Positions 1 to 13,358 are shown, numbered from the stretch's first letter. The stretch: DNA of 64,000 bases from Formicarius rufipectus (GCA_013399695.1 VXAU01003749.1:186105-250104); one strand, 5' to 3'. Notes: generated by a model not told the origin, from the sequence alone. Program-made: numbers and translations.

Positions 1-77
1 GCTGCTCTTGGCTCCAGCAAAACTCCCCATTAACTCCAGATTCATCACGTGAAAGACTTTTCAAATGGTTATTTTAA

Positions 78-262
78 TCATAGAATTGTTAAGGTTGGAA
101 AAGACTTCCAGGATCATCGAGCCCAACCTTTGACCTTATCAACTAAACCATTGCACTGAGTCCAGTCATTCCTTGGACACCTCCAGGGATGGGGACTCCA
201 CAACCTCCCTGGGCACCCCCTTCCCATGCCAGATCACCCTTCCCATGAAGAAATTCTCAGTT
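78..262 (-). mobile_element. CR1 LINE 3' fragment
   Basis: It opens with TAGAATTGTTAAGGTTGG and contains the CACCTCCAGGGATGGGGACTCC block of antisense CR1. Diverged. Confidence 0.85.
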
Positions 263-3111
263 TCTGCCCAAATCCCTTTCTCTGCCATTCACTCCCAGCT
301 CTTTGCATCTCTTTTCTCCACAATTATTGTGGGTTTTTTTTCTGGGACCTGCCCTCCAAATCCTGCTGCTAAAGGACTGGGAACATTTCTGCAGTTCTAA
401 ACTAACAGTCCAAACCCTTTTGCCCAGAGAATAAAATCTGCACCATCTTCCTGGTCACCCTTGAGAGATTCCTGCCCCCATCTAAGCAGGCATTTAAGGA
501 ATGATACTTGGAGCTGTCAGGACACTCCTCTCCTGGCAGAGGGAACCTCAGCCCTGCCCTTGCAGCTGGTTCTGTGTGGGCAGAGCTGCATCCTGGCACA
601 GATCCCTCCTTCAGTCTACAAACATTGCTTTTTTTTTTTTTTTGGCAGAGATGGAAGAATTTCCCCATGCAATGCTCTTGGGACAACCTTGGGGACTGCA
701 GGTCACCTGGTGAAGGTGCAAAGCTGCTTCATCTGTGTCCTTTGGATGTGCTTCCTGCTGGTGGAACCAGCCGAGGGTGTCCTGCTCTTTCTATTAAAAA
801 TAGACCCCGAGGACACCTTTTGTATTTTGTAGCTCACTTTGATTGCCTGAAAGCCACTGTCAATGGTTTGCCAAGGCTAAACTGGAGTCACTTACAGTGA
901 TTTAGACTTTTTTTTTCCTCTGAGAAACTGGGTGTGTGGGGGAGAAGATGGGAGGATTTTTCTCTTTTAAAGATGACTCGGTGGGAAAATGTGCTTAAGT
1001 ATTTATTGGGGCCAGGAGCCCTATTTCTTGTTTCATTCCCAAGCAAAGGCTCACGAAATCTCTGGGATGTTTGTAGGTTCCAGAGATAAAGAACTGAGTC
1101 TTTACAGTAGATGCTGTGAAAAAATCCTTTTGGGCTAAGAGGAAGGAGTTCATAAATCCTGCCTTATGCAGTGCTCCTGTCTGAGTTCCTGTCACACCAA
1201 GGAAAGGTCCTTTTTATCAGCAAAGAAGGAGAAAATGCCTTTAATATGTGTGAAATTTTCTTTCAATTTTTTTTTTTTAAATTTTTTATTTTTCTAGCAG
1301 AGAGCAGTAAAAGTGGAGCTATTCTCAAGGGGAAGGTGGGCCAGGAGCTGAGGGGATCTGACACCTGGTAGGGCTCATCCTCACACCCCCATAGGAGGGA
1401 GAAGAAGGAAAGACAGGGAAATAAATTTACTTCCACTGTTGTTTATTTTTATTGTTCCTTTTCTTTTTATTGAAGTCAGCCAAGACTGTTCAGGTGTATC
1501 TTTTTACTTGCCTGGGTCTGAAAAGCAGGATAAATATTTTCAGCAGGAGTATGGCCCATCCTGAAAAGTGGTTAGTAATGGTAATCATATTTGTTTTCTT
1601 CAAATTTGTTATCTTCCGCTTTCTCAAGAATAACTCGAGCTCATGCACTTATTTTTGACCACTGATAATGAAGGAAATTACTTGTTTGGCAGAAGAATAA
1701 TTGTCTAAATTTTAATATTCTTTATTAAATGTCAAATACTTTATTAAAATAAAATATTTTAACAGCTCGATTTTATTTATAATTCAGCTATTTTCTGAAC
1801 ACTTTTGCTGCTGCTGAGATGTGTCAGGCTGATAAAGCCAAGCAGCACCCTTTTCATCCCCATTCTTTCCATGTGACCTGCAGAAATGTCTTTTGCCATT
1901 CATTGCTCTTGTGCCCCAGGTGCAGGCTGGCTATTCCTTTAACTTATGGAACAATGGTGAGCAGAAGGAATATTTCCTGGCCTTTCCCAGCTCCTGTCTT
2001 GTAGGGTAGAGGGTCTCTGAGCTGGGAGATCATCATCATTTAATTAATGTTCATTTTGGCCCCTGCTGGTCCTCAGAGATAATACTAAAATAAATAATAA
2101 TAATAATAATAATTATAATACAATAATCCTGCAGTTGCCTGGAGGTCCCAATTCCACCTCTGTGCCTGATGCCAGCTTTCTCCCATCTGGCAGGACCATC
2201 CAACTGTGCAATCCCAGAGAGCCTTTATCTTCCTTTAGGATTGGGTGTGTTGAGCTCCAGGAGCTGTGGTGACTCCTGGGGTGGTGCAGCTGCTGCTCCT
2301 CTCTCAGGCTGAGCTTGTGGGAAAGGATGAAGTTTCCCTCTAGGAGACAACATCTTGGGTGGTTTCCCTGAACTAAAACATGTCCCACCTGAGCAGTGTG
2401 TGGCTCTGTATAAGCTTAAAAATGTTACCCTTGAGGGCCAAGTTCTGCTTGACCTCTTGGCTGTGGCTTTTATCCCAGCTCAGGAGTGCTCCCAATTACT
2501 TGAATACAGCTGCTGACTGGGAAGATGGTCTGTTGTCTGTGAAGCACTTTTGCAGACTCTGCCACTATGTTTTGGGGCTAAATTCTGATGCAAAATGTCC
2601 CTGCCCACTTCAGGAGTTTGGAACTCGATGATCTTTTTTGGTTGGTTGGTTTTTTTTTCCAACCCAGACCATTCTCTGATTCTCCGAAATTCGTATCTAC
2701 TGTGCCATTGGGAATAAAGTCCTCAGGCATAAATATGACATAAATAAGGACTTTATTCCAGATTCAAATAAATAAGACTCAGGAATAAAAAGTCCTCAGT
2801 CCTCTGGATGCTGATTCCAGGGAGTCTTGTTTGTAGTTCAAGATACCTCTGTTGCTGCCTTCAAAATATTTAGGCCCCACTGAATATAGTTTTTAAGCCT
2901 CTGATGGCCTGACTCTCTGCAAGCATTGGGTTTATCACTGCTAAAGCTCTGCTGAGGAGCAGATGAGTCCAGGCTGGAATGTTATGGATTCAGGGAGCCT
3001 CTCCCTCTCCTCCTTGCAGAGCAGCTTCCCAACGGAATGATTCTGGTTGCTGCACGTAATTTGCCTCAACATCTGATTTTCTCTGTGCTCCCATAAATTA
3101 GAAATTGGTTT
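263..3111. other. Intergenic, no gene recognised
   Basis: AT-rich sequence with homopolymer T runs (near 629, 1268), an AATAAT microsatellite near 2087-2117, a 13-bp inverted repeat (2711-2759) and a short sense CR1 tail near 2627-2684. No open frame looks like a known protein. Confidence 0.5.
2627..2684 (+). mobile_element. Probable CR1 3' tail remnant
   Basis: GATGATCTT ... TTCCAACCCAGACCATTCTCTGATTC is a CR1 end, interrupted by a GGTTGGTT/poly-T run. Confidence 0.5.
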
Positions 3112-3502
3112 TGTAACTCATTGAGGTTGGAAAGGATCTCCCAAGGTCATCCAGTCCAACCACTGACTCAACTCTGCCAGGTCCACCCCTAAACCATGTC
3201 CCTAAGCAGCACATCTACACTTCTGAGCACTTCCAGGGGCAGTGAATCCACCCCTTCCCTGGGCAGCAATTCCACCCCTTCCCTTCCAATGCTTCATCTC
3301 CCTTTCTGTGGAGAAATTTTCCTATTATCCAACCTAAACCTCCCCTGGTGCAACTCAGGGCCATTCCCTCTTGTCACTTGGTAGGTGGGAGGAAAAAATC
3401 AGCCCCCTCCTTGCCACAACCTCCTGTCAGGGAGTTGTAGAGAGCAATGATGTCCCCCCCGAGCCTCCTCTTCTCCAGACTGAACACCCCCAGTTTTCTG
3501 AG
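3112..3502 (-). mobile_element. CR1 LINE 3' fragment
   Basis: About 390 bp, from TTGAGGTTGGAAAGGATC to the CTTCTCCAGACTGAACACCCCCAG block. It is an older, diverged subfamily. Confidence 0.85.
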
Positions 3503-4564
3503 TTGGTTTGAAATATTTGAATAATTAATCACTTAAAATACAAGGTTATCCTGCTGGAAAAGGGAGTTTAAGAAGAGCAAATGATTGCATGGAAGGCAAA
3601 TTCATTTATTTAAACAGAACCACTGTGCTGGTGAGTTTATATGTATCAGCTAAATGAAATTGGCTTTTGCAGCTTAGCCCTCAGATCATGAATTTTAGCA
3701 CAATCAAAATAATATTAGTGGTCTTTTGCGAAATTATGTTTATTTTCCCATGAAGGACCATCACAAAATGAACAGAAATATAGCTAGAACTGTAAAAACC
3801 ACACTGCAGTGTAGCTATACTTATTTTTTCAATTTTGTATAGGCTAACAAAAAAATTTAGGCAATTTGGAGGGGCAGTTTGTCTGTAAAAGCAGAGCACT
3901 ACCCAAACATTTTTATGCTTTTTCAGTCAGAAGATCATTACATCAGTTTTTTTATGAATAGCTTTGAAAAGGTCAGCTAAAAGTTACCCCATTGCTTCTC
4001 ATTTAAACAGGGAGGAGTGAAAAAAATCAACAGAACTGACACAGAGCTGGTTAAAATTGTGCATCTCAACACTCTATTTCTTCCAAGATCATTTTTTTGA
4101 ACACAGAAAAATTAATGCACTTATTTTTTTTTTTTTCACAGCTCTAACTCATCAACCAACACATTCTTAGTTTAGGGTAGCATTGTCCAAACCGTGCATG
4201 AAGGATTTGGTCTCACAGCTCCTACTGAGGAGGCACAACTCTCTTGGGCACTTTTGGGAATTCAGGGAAGTTTTTTTGTGGTGGAACCTTTGCCTTCTGT
4301 CAAGGCTGAAGGGAACACAACTGGTCTGTACTGGAGCTGGCAGGAATGCTGCTCCTCTCGGGGTTGTGCAGGTGACTGAGCAATGGTAACAGGAACCACA
4401 GGAGAATGTCTGCATTATTTGCATAGAACATGGGAATGTTGAGGTAACTATTCCAGGGATGATGTTTTAGTAAAGTCTTTTGTTACCGCAGTTTTGTGTG
4501 TTGGCTCATCTTTTCGGGATGTGCTCGAGTTAAGGGGCTTGGTATTTTGCCAGTTAAAATTAAT
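3503..4564. other. Intergenic, nothing recognised
   Basis: AT-rich unique sequence with a T run near 4125; no gene or repeat identified. Confidence 0.5.
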
Positions 4565-5323
4565 AGGATCTTGGAATCCTTGAGGTTGGAAAAGACCTGT
4601 AAGATCACTGAGTCCAGCACTGCCAAGGCCATCACTAACCCCATGTCCCCAAGTGCCACATCTGTAGATCTTTTAAATCCCTCCAGGGATGGGGTTTCCA
4701 CCATTTCCTTGGCAAGCTGTCCCAATGTTTGATAACCCTTCCCATGAAGAACCTCTTCCTAATACCCCATCTGAACCTCCCCTGGCTCAGCTGTTGACAT
4801 TCTATCCCATCCCTGTTCCTGGAGCAGAGCCTGACCCTCCCCCTGGCTCCCCCCTCCTGGCAGGGACTTGCAGAGCCACAAGGTCCCCCCTGAGCCTCCT
4901 TTTCTCCAGGCTGAGCCCCCCCAGCTCCCTCAGCCCCTCCTGCTGCTCCAGCCCCTTCCCAGCTCCCTTCCCTGCCCTGGACATGCTCCAGCCCCTCCGT
5001 GTCTCTTCCCTGAGACCCCAGAACTGGCACAGCCCTGGAGGTGCCCCAGCAGTGCCAGCACAGGGCACAGTCCCTGCCCTGGGGCTGTGCCCCCACTATT
5101 CCTGCTCCAGCCCAGGTGCCCTTGGCCTCTTTGCCCACCTGGGCACACCTGGGCTTGTGTCCAGCTGCTGTCACAGCATCCCCCAAGGTCTTTCCCAAGA
5201 GGCACTTTTCAGTCCCTCTGTCCCATCCTGGAGCATTCTTGGGGTTGTTGTGACCCAAAGGCAGGATCTGGCCCTTGGATGTGTTGAATTTGAATCTGAA
5301 ACTGCTGCATTTTTCCCTGTTCC
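4565..5323 (-). mobile_element. CR1 LINE 3' fragment, long
   Basis: About 760 bp of antisense CR1, including the TTCTCCAGGCTGAGCCCCCCC block and upstream 3'-terminal sequence rich in CCTCAGCCCCTCC. Open frames on both strands here are by-products of its high GC content; no intact reverse transcriptase is present. Confidence 0.88.
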
Positions 5324-6439
5324 TTAGGGACTATAAAGGGAATTAGAAAAATAAAAATTATCCACAGCTGATACCCTTTGGAAGAAGAAGATCCAGTCTG
5401 AAATGATTTTTCCCGTGTCACCACAGCCAGCACTGCTCCTTTATCACTTGAAAAGAGGAATGTGAATAACTGAAGACCATCAAATTGTTTGCTGAACCAG
5501 TTATGAACTAAAGGCCATAAATAGAAAAGTTCTCCCTTTTATCTCTTCTTCCTCCTTACCTTTCTGATATATTGTGCCTGTTTGTTTTAAGCTGCACCTA
5601 AATTCATTATTTCATTACACCAATATACTTCTAGAAACATCAACAAATACTACAGTGGATAGAGGAAACAACCTGAGTCAGAGGAGTTAGACAGACACAG
5701 TCATAGGAGAATCAGCCTGAAAAAATGAATTTGTACATGTTCTGGCAGAGCAAATAAAGACTTCTTTTGGGTTTTTTTCCCCAAAGCCTGGTAATACAGT
5801 GGGTTTGATGCTTTTCTTCTAAGAAGATCACTCAAGTGCATTTTCACTGAAAAATATAATTGGACAATTTCAATGGATGAGAAACAACATCTGATGAATT
5901 TTAAAAATGCATTATTTTTGTGGGAGAAAAGTATAAACCCGAGTGCCTTCTTAGAGTCTCTCCAACTGCCCCATATACACAACATTCCTGGAGTTCAGCT
6001 ACTGACCTGACCTGACCTCTAATTAATGGCTTTGAGTGCAGGGATGGAGGGGAATCAGCTTCCCATCCCTCGGAAATCACAGCTACAACGCCACAATTAC
6101 AATTACACCTACAAACCACTTCAGGCACAGAACGTCACAAAATGAGTTATGCAGGGTGGTTCACATCTCCAAGCGTGCAGATCACCCAGGCAGCTCTCTC
6201 CCCTTCATGCTTAATTTAATTATTATTGCTGAAACAGCAGTTGTAAGTGAATGTTTGACTCGAGCACACAAAGCGACCTGCAGCTCTTACATGTGTTTCT
6301 GCTGGTGAAGGTCCCAGGAGGGAATTAAAGAGCGAGGAGAGCAGAGCCGGGAGCGGGAGCAGAGATGGGGGGTGGGAGCCATGCCGGGGGCTCCTGAGGT
6401 GAGGGGAGGGGGGAACAGCAGCCCAGGGCTGAGGGGGAG
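5324..6439. other. Intergenic, nothing recognised
   Basis: Unique AT-rich sequence, becoming G-rich from about 6310. A short CTGACC repeat lies near 6003. Confidence 0.45.
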
Positions 6440-7124
6440 TGTCACAGGTAGCTGAATTTTGGTAGAAGGGGAGGCTTCCAGGGTGGTTTCTGGTGGAAGC
6501 TGCCAGAAGCTCCCCCTGTCCTGTGGAGCCAAGGACAGCCAGGGCCAGGAGGGACCTCCTGCTGGTGGCCAAAGGGGAGACAATTGAGAATCCCAGTCCC
6601 AGCTCTGGGAGAACAGAGTGAAGAATTCAGGAGTGTGGGGCAGTTGGGAACTCCAGCCATGGGAGAACAACACAGAGACCAAGGTGGGAGCAAGAGGAGG
6701 AGAAGGAGGGACCCCACGGGAGCAGGGGGGGAAGGACTAAAAGTTATTCCCCCACCCCTGCAGCCCCTGGAGATCCCTCGGGGGGGCACAGACCCCCCTG
6801 CAGCCCATGGGGTGACCCCTAGGACAAGAGCAAAGAACCAACACCCCACTGCAAACCCCCATTCCCTGCTCCCTGGAACTGCTGGAGAGAGAGAGGAGTG
6901 GGAGGAGAAAGGTGTTCTTAAGACTCATTTATTTCTTACTTTTTAGTTTAATTACTTTTAGTTTTAGTTCTTATCTTGTTATTAATAAATTTCAGTATTT
7001 AGCGGCTCTGAGTTTGTTTTGCCATGATGTCTCACCTGTTGTTTTGCCTTTTCTCCTTTTCCCTTTCCCTCTGGTAAAGGGGGGCCCTGGAGGTTTGGGT
7101 GGACACGGGGTGAAAACTGCCACA
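6440..7124 (+). mobile_element. ERVL-type avian LTR, near full length
   Basis: The 685-bp unit runs from TGTCACAGG to AAACTGCCACA, with AATAAA near 6983 and a GC-rich, purine-rich U3. The flanking pentamers GGGAG (6435-6439) and GTGAG (7125-7129) look like a 5-bp target duplication with one mismatch. The first part is shared with the copies at 45917-46297 (minus) and 63486-64000. Confidence 0.75.
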
Positions 7125-7129
7125 GTGAG

Positions 7130-7990
7130 GGTGTTGACTGCACTTCTGTGCCCTCCTCAGCCCATCTGGGGGATGTCAACCCCTCACCCTGCAGGTGTGA
7201 CTCTGGCAGGACGTTTGGTGGCCAAGGTCACAGGGACTGAGCCTTCTGCAATGCTGCTGAAGAAATGGGATAGGGAAGAAGGAAGGACTGGAAACTTCAC
7301 CCCTTAAACTTGTCAATCTACTATGTTCTTGAGATCTTTCAGGTGTTGGAACAAGCATTTTGTAGGTTTTCAGACTTAAGGAGTGAGAAGCAGTTTCCAA
7401 GACAGAGGCCTCAGTGATAATGATGGGAGCTGCTAAATGACCATGGCCAACTGTGACCTGAGAGGAAAACCTGTTGGTGTTCCACAGATTGATACATGTG
7501 AACAGCTCAATTAATAAAGTTAAAAATAAGATAGACAAGAACTATGTGAATTCACCAATTTTATAAAATATATCTTAGTTGATATTTAGCTATAGCTGTG
7601 TGTTGTTGTACAGTTTTGATGAAGTGTATTAGTTTTAGGAATGTGCAGAATTGTGTGTGAAGAGAGTTCCTTCTCGTGCTTTTAAGATCCCTGTGCAGTG
7701 GAACACAAAGATGCAAGAATGGAGACACTGAAGGAGGAGGAGAAAGACTTTTCTGCTGTTCCTCAATAGAACTGTAACTTTAGATGAAGAGGAATGAACT
7801 CTCATTTTTGTTTTTGATAGTCAGGTTGTCTTATTAACAGCTAAGGTTTCAAAGCGTAATACTAAGAAACTGAAAACTGTGTCAGTGCAAAAAGTCGTCG
7901 GCTACATTCAGTGCTCACCGTTTCCCAAAGCTTTCATGGCATCTTCTGTTGGATGCAAGTGTTGCAAAGGAAAGGCCAAATGGAATCCTG
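7130..7990. other. Intergenic, nothing recognised
   Basis: Unique AT-rich sequence with no gene or repeat identified. Confidence 0.45.
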
Positions 7991-8370
7991 AAATCACAGA
8001 ATGGTTTGAGCTGGAAGGGATGTCTAAAGGTCATCTGCTCCAACACCCTCTGCCAAGGGGAGCATCATTTTCATCTCAATCAGGTTCCTCAGAGCCCTGT
8101 CCAGCCTGGCCTTGCATGTTGCCAGGGATGGGCCATCCACCACCTCCCTGGGCTACCTGTTGCAGTTTTTCACTACTCTCATTATTTCACCACCTTCATA
8201 CCACCTTGTATCTAAGTCTTAATCAAAGCCCCTTCAATTCAAAGCCATTACCCCTTCTTCTATCATGACATGTAAGTCCCTTTCCAGCTTCCTTAGGCAC
8301 TGGGAGGGACTCTAAGTTGTCCCTGGAGATTTCTCTTCTCCACGTTGAGCAGCCCCAACTCTCCCAGCCT
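7991..8370 (-). mobile_element. CR1 LINE 3' fragment
   Basis: About 380 bp from AATCACAGAATGGTTTGAGC through GCCAGGGATGGGCCATCC to CCAACTCTCCCAGCCTGAAC. Confidence 0.88.
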
Positions 8371-10767
8371 GAACATCCAAATAAAGTTCCCTGTTTTAAG
8401 AGAAAGACAAAATACAGCAGTGATCCATTACTCTACCACTTAAGGAGAAATGGAAGATCAGAAACTATCTCCGCCAGAGACTTGACTTACTGTAAAAGAG
8501 CAGCTTTCAGGCACAGACTCGGTGTCACAAACACACTGCACAGGGGACATCCATTAGAAAAAAAACCAAACCTGCCATTTCTACTTGGGGATCTTCACTG
8601 AAGGTCCAAAGGGAGCAGGAAGATGTCAGTCACAGGGATGCATTTCATGAAAATGCAAAAAAGAAACAGCTCTTCCAGTAGAACAGCTCCTGCTATGGTG
8701 ACAATCTGCTCCCTCAGCACTGCAGTGCCACTCGGGATCCTGTCTGCAGGTCACTCAGGGAATAGGCATTAATATTCTGTTTTCAGAGGTGTATTATTGT
8801 TCCTCATAGCTGGCAGCTTTGCAAAATCATCGGGAAATAAAGAAAGAAGGGTAAAATTTCATAGTCCCCTGGTAATTTTCCTGGCTTTACCAGGGAAGTC
8901 CTGTGGGATCTGGAGCCCTGGACAAGGCACTGCTCGTCTGACTCACTGTGCACTGGGAGAGAGGTGTTGAACACACCAGTTTTAAAGCAGTTCTGGACAC
9001 ATTTGCACTTTGCCTGAACTCCTTGAAGAACCTGGCTTTGCATGTAGAGCTCAGGAGGGAGTCTAAAAACATGATCTTAAGCAATGATGAAAAATATAAT
9101 AGTGATTATGAGTGTAGAGAATGAAGTTTACATTTCCTTGGCACACTAACATGCATTGAAAAGTTCTTTAGAATAAACTGAAGTATAACCAGAGCAATTA
9201 AGCTGTTTGGACCTGAGACAAAGCATTTCTAAAGCCAAAGAAAATATTGCCAGGGGAACTGGTGTATTAAAAAGCACAAAAAATTTCCTTCTCAGATTTA
9301 CACTCCTGACAGCACCAAAGCTGCATCTTCTGTCATTCTGTGACAACCTTTCTGTTGCCTGGACTTTATGCTGAATGTCTTCATCTTCATCCCCTGAATT
9401 GTGACATTTTTATTTCACCAGCTACAACCACCTCTGGTTTCAGTGCTGGAGGGAGGAGAAATACACCTGCCAAGGGGGAAACATGGAATGTGGTTCACAA
9501 GGAGTGCTGGCAGGAAAGTACTGGAGAACCACATTCCAGCTGTGCAGATTTAAGAAAAAGAAAAGTGTTTAGTCCCGTGGCCTCCTGCATGTGAAAGTCT
9601 GGAGGAAGTTTATAGCCAAAACTTTCCTTCTTAAGGGCTCACAGCAATACTTCACACAGCTATGGCTTTATAATAATCAGCAAGAATAAATAATAATAAT
9701 AATTTTTAAAAATTAGCAGAGCTGTATTTGTGATTTGAAGGTTTTGAGACTTTAGCCAGGCCTAGATTCATGGTACCATCACTTCATGAATCTTGAGGTC
9801 AAGGCAAAGATTGCCTGCCTTCCTAGGAAAGGGAAAAACAGGATTCCTCCAAATCAATAAAAAGCATCTTTTGTTGGTGGGATTGATCAAAGTCCAGTCT
9901 AACCCAGTCTTTCAGACTACTCTGGAGTCAAAATAAGGAGGGAGGCAAGCAAGGACCTGCACTGAAGATTTGCTTGTCCTGAAATTAGGAAAGGGTCTCC
10001 AGAGCTCTCAGACCCTGCAAAGTGCAAACAACACGAGGCAAAATGCACCTCAACATTCCCAAAGACGAAGTGGCCAAGCCCTGTTATACCTGGAGCTTTT
10101 CCTCTAGGATTCTGATTTGGGAAAAATGAGGCCATACTAACAGATTGGCTAAAAGATTTTAAAAACTTGTGAGAGATGGAGAGGGTTTGTGTGCCTCTCT
10201 CAGACCTCTGCAGCTACTGCTGATAAAATCTGGGTTGAGTGAGAAACACACCTTGCAGGGCACCAAATATTTTGGCAAACAGTAGAGGAAAGGAGGAGGA
10301 GCATGGAAAGAGGGGAAGGAACACAGAGGTTGAGTTGGAGAGGTTATGGCTTAGCATCTCTTTGGCCTCATTTGCTATTGCAGGCAGCAAGATAGAGACA
10401 GCCCATTCAGCCACAAGGGCAGCTTGTCTCCTGCCCTAGACTTTCATAGAAGTTTCAATTCTGCTCTTTATGAGAGAACAGAAAATTTACATTTTTTAAT
10501 AGGGAGCCATTTCTAAAGACCTTTGTAATGATAAAACCACTTTTCAAGTTCATTTTCATGAAGATTTTTATTCCTGTTTCTAGCACTGACCTCAGGTCAA
10601 CTTTAATATTTGAAGTGCCTACTCTAGGTGTCTGTTCTCTGCTGTTCTGATGCTCCTATCATTTGGTCATATTTTCTTTGACTCAGCTGAATACTCCAAA
10701 GTCCAGCATGGACCTGTAGGGCCTGGTGATTGTACAAATGAAAGTGTTTAAATGCTGTTCATTTTCC
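8371..10767. other. Intergenic, nothing recognised
   Basis: About 2.4 kb of unique sequence with an AATAAT run near 9690; no gene or mobile element identified. Confidence 0.45.
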
Positions 10768-11010
10768 ATCACAGAATGTTCTGGTTTGGAAGGGACCTCA
10801 AAGGCCATCCAATTCCAACCCTCTGCCTTCCACTAGCCCAGTTTGCTCCAAGTCCTGTCTTGGACACTTCCAGGGATGGGGCAGCCACAGCTTCTCTGGG
10901 CGAGCTGTGCCAGGGATTGCCCACCCTCACAGGGAAGAATTTTCTCCTGTTATCTAATCCAAACCTACCCTCTTTCAGTTTGAAACCATTCCAAACTTGA
11001 CAATTTGTCC
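10768..11010 (-). mobile_element. CR1 LINE 3' fragment
   Basis: It starts ATCACAGAATGTTCTGGTTTGG and includes TTCCAGGGATGGGGCAGCCA and GAAACCATTCC. Confidence 0.88.
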
Positions 11011-13135
11011 AATTCTCCTGTGAGGGACAAAAATGCTGCACTCATGGCCCCAGTGGCAATGCCTGGAGGCTCCCAGGAAATCAATTTCCCTCGGAGCTTC
11101 TTCCTTGGGGTTGCACAACAAACTGGGCAGACACATGTTCCAGACCAGCACATCCCAGAACAAAAAATGGGGAGGGGGGGATGGTCCAGCAGTTTACACA
11201 CCACACAGAGATGATTTGGAAGGGTTGGGGGGAAAATCCTCCTACTCACAGGCAGAAGAAAAAGGAAGGATTGGAAAGAAGTGTCTAGAGGAACTGGAGT
11301 GGGAGGTAGGAATCTGCCTGGTGTGCAGGCTGATGATTCACAAAATGACTTTCCGTTTAAATCAGAGTGGTAAACTTAGGACCTGGTCTTTTGAACAGTC
11401 ATGGGCACAATCAATGTGCCTTGTGCATGCACATTGTCCTCAGCAGGTGGGGATTCAGACACTTTATTGTGCCATGAACTGTCTTGTCCCACACCCATCC
11501 CAACCAGAGCCAAAGGTCACATTCATCACAATGCCATGGTTCATTAGGCAAGTCAAAGGAAGGAAGGAACTAACAAGGGCAGTAACAAACAATTAATAAA
11601 ATAACAATGCACGTGCTGGTTGCCTAAGCAGCCCCAGGGAAAACAAAGGACCTTTGGATCCATTCACTGGGCACCAGGTTCACCCAGGGACATCTGAGCT
11701 GGTGAAGCCAAGCCAGGGGTTGGAGGTGAGGGGTGCTCTCCTGATGATTCCCACCGGGCTCAGATCCAGAGCAGGGTGTAACCACGGTGGATGCTCTGTG
11801 GGCTTCAACCTGTCTCAGCAATCTTGGAGGTCTTTTCCACCCTAAGTGATTCTGTCCCCTCTCCACTGCGGGGGTGGTGATGACATGGCTGTGATGGGGC
11901 AGCAGCTCAGGTGCAGTAACATGACAAGCCAAGGGACCTCGATAAGCCTGAGGTCTGGGCCAGCAGAAATTCTGAGACATCCAGCACGAGAAAGCACAAA
12001 GTCCTGCACATCAGATGCAACAGCCTCAAGGCATGAGCTGCAGTGGTCCCACCAAAGTGACAGTGGGTGGGAACCTCAGTGGGTTAAGTGAACATCAGGG
12101 TGAACACGAGCCAGCAGTCCACTCCCACTGCAGACATGGCAAACCGTGCAGCAGGGGACATTCAAGAGGTATGGCCACCAAGTTCAGAGAAACTGTTATT
12201 CCCCTCCACTAGACACATCTGGAAATCTGGGTGTGGTTTTATGCCAGAGAAGCCAGAGAGGGTCCAGTGGCAGGACATCAAGTGGACGAAGGTCTAGAGC
12301 ACAGCACCAGTGAGGAGATGATGAGAAAGAAAGGCTTTAGTCTGGCAGAGAAAAGGATAAGGGTGATCCAACTAACAGCAGTTTAAGTTTACCTGAAAAG
12401 CAATTAAAAAGATGACAGAGCCAAATTCTCCTCAGTAATTCTGTGAAAGTTTTAAAAGCAGCTATTATCCTTCTCAAGGCATTTTTACGAGGAGTTATTT
12501 ATATTAATTCGAGCTAAAAACCCAGTCAATTCATTTTAACCTTCTGCACTTGTCCTGCTTGGGCAACCAGAGATGAAATCTGCTTATTAGATGTTGCCCC
12601 TTTTCTTCCTCTGGCTTTATTGGGACATAACTGTACAGAGGGTACTTCAAGGATGCTGTTATGAAAGTAGGGCTGTTGGTGAAACAAGAATGTGGGATTT
12701 TAGACCTTGAAAAAGCAAAAAGAAAAAATTATAACAGGTGGAAAAAATATCTTCCTGGAGGTTTTATAACTATTTTTTTTAACAAGTCAGGATGATTTTT
12801 TTTTTCTAATAAAGCAAAGTTCTTGAAATTTCTTTTCAGAAATTAATCCCCATTCCCCAAAACAATGTTTCATTTCCCTTTGTTGAAGAACCTTTTCATT
12901 TTGAGTCGTTATGGCATTAATTTCTACTTGCTAGAACTCTTACTGTGCTTAGTAGGGAATATATTTCAGGAAAGTTGCTTGTCCTTTCTTTACTGTTTAA
13001 GTTTCCCAGCAGATGGAGTCACCAGAAAAGTCTCCTGATGTGTCACATCAATTCAACTCATTGACTGGCAATGACGTGGAGTGCAGGATGCAGATCAGCT
13101 CTCGGAGGAAGAGGAAGGCTGTAAGAACATCTCAT
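11011..13135. other. Intergenic; unrecognised 187-codon frame and a CR1 tail
   Basis: A plus-strand frame of 187 codons (11033-11596) matches nothing I know and lacks gene context. A sense CR1 tail (CTTGGAGGTCTTTTCCACCC) lies at about 11824-11852. The rest is unique. Confidence 0.4.
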
Positions 13136-13358
13136 CAGCCCTGGGACAGCAGGAGGAATTCCTGCCTGGAAAGGGTGGGCAGGCCCTGGCAGGGGCTGCC
13201 CAGGGAGGTTTGGAGTGCCCAGCCCTGGAGGTGCCCAAGGCAGGAGTGGCCGTGGCACTCAGAGCTCTGGGCTGGGGGACAAGGTGGGCATCGGGCACAG
13301 GGTGGGCTCTGTGGGCTGGAAGGACGTTTCCAACCCTAGTGATTCTTGGATTCTGCCA
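13136..13358 (+). mobile_element. CR1 LINE 3' fragment, young subfamily
   Basis: Sense copy from CCCTGGGACAGCAGGAGG to TTTCCAACCCTAGTGATTC. It is about 95% identical by eye to the reverse complement of 32291-32595, so both belong to one recently active subfamily. Confidence 0.88.

Noticed and set aside
4635..5258. 207-codon minus-strand frame and 212-codon plus-strand frame
   Set aside because: Both lie in the GC-rich 3' part of a CR1 element; neither resembles reverse transcriptase or another protein.
6287..6849. Minus-strand frames of 118-135 codons
   Set aside because: They overlap the antisense strand of an LTR with low-complexity Pro/Ser/Leu content.
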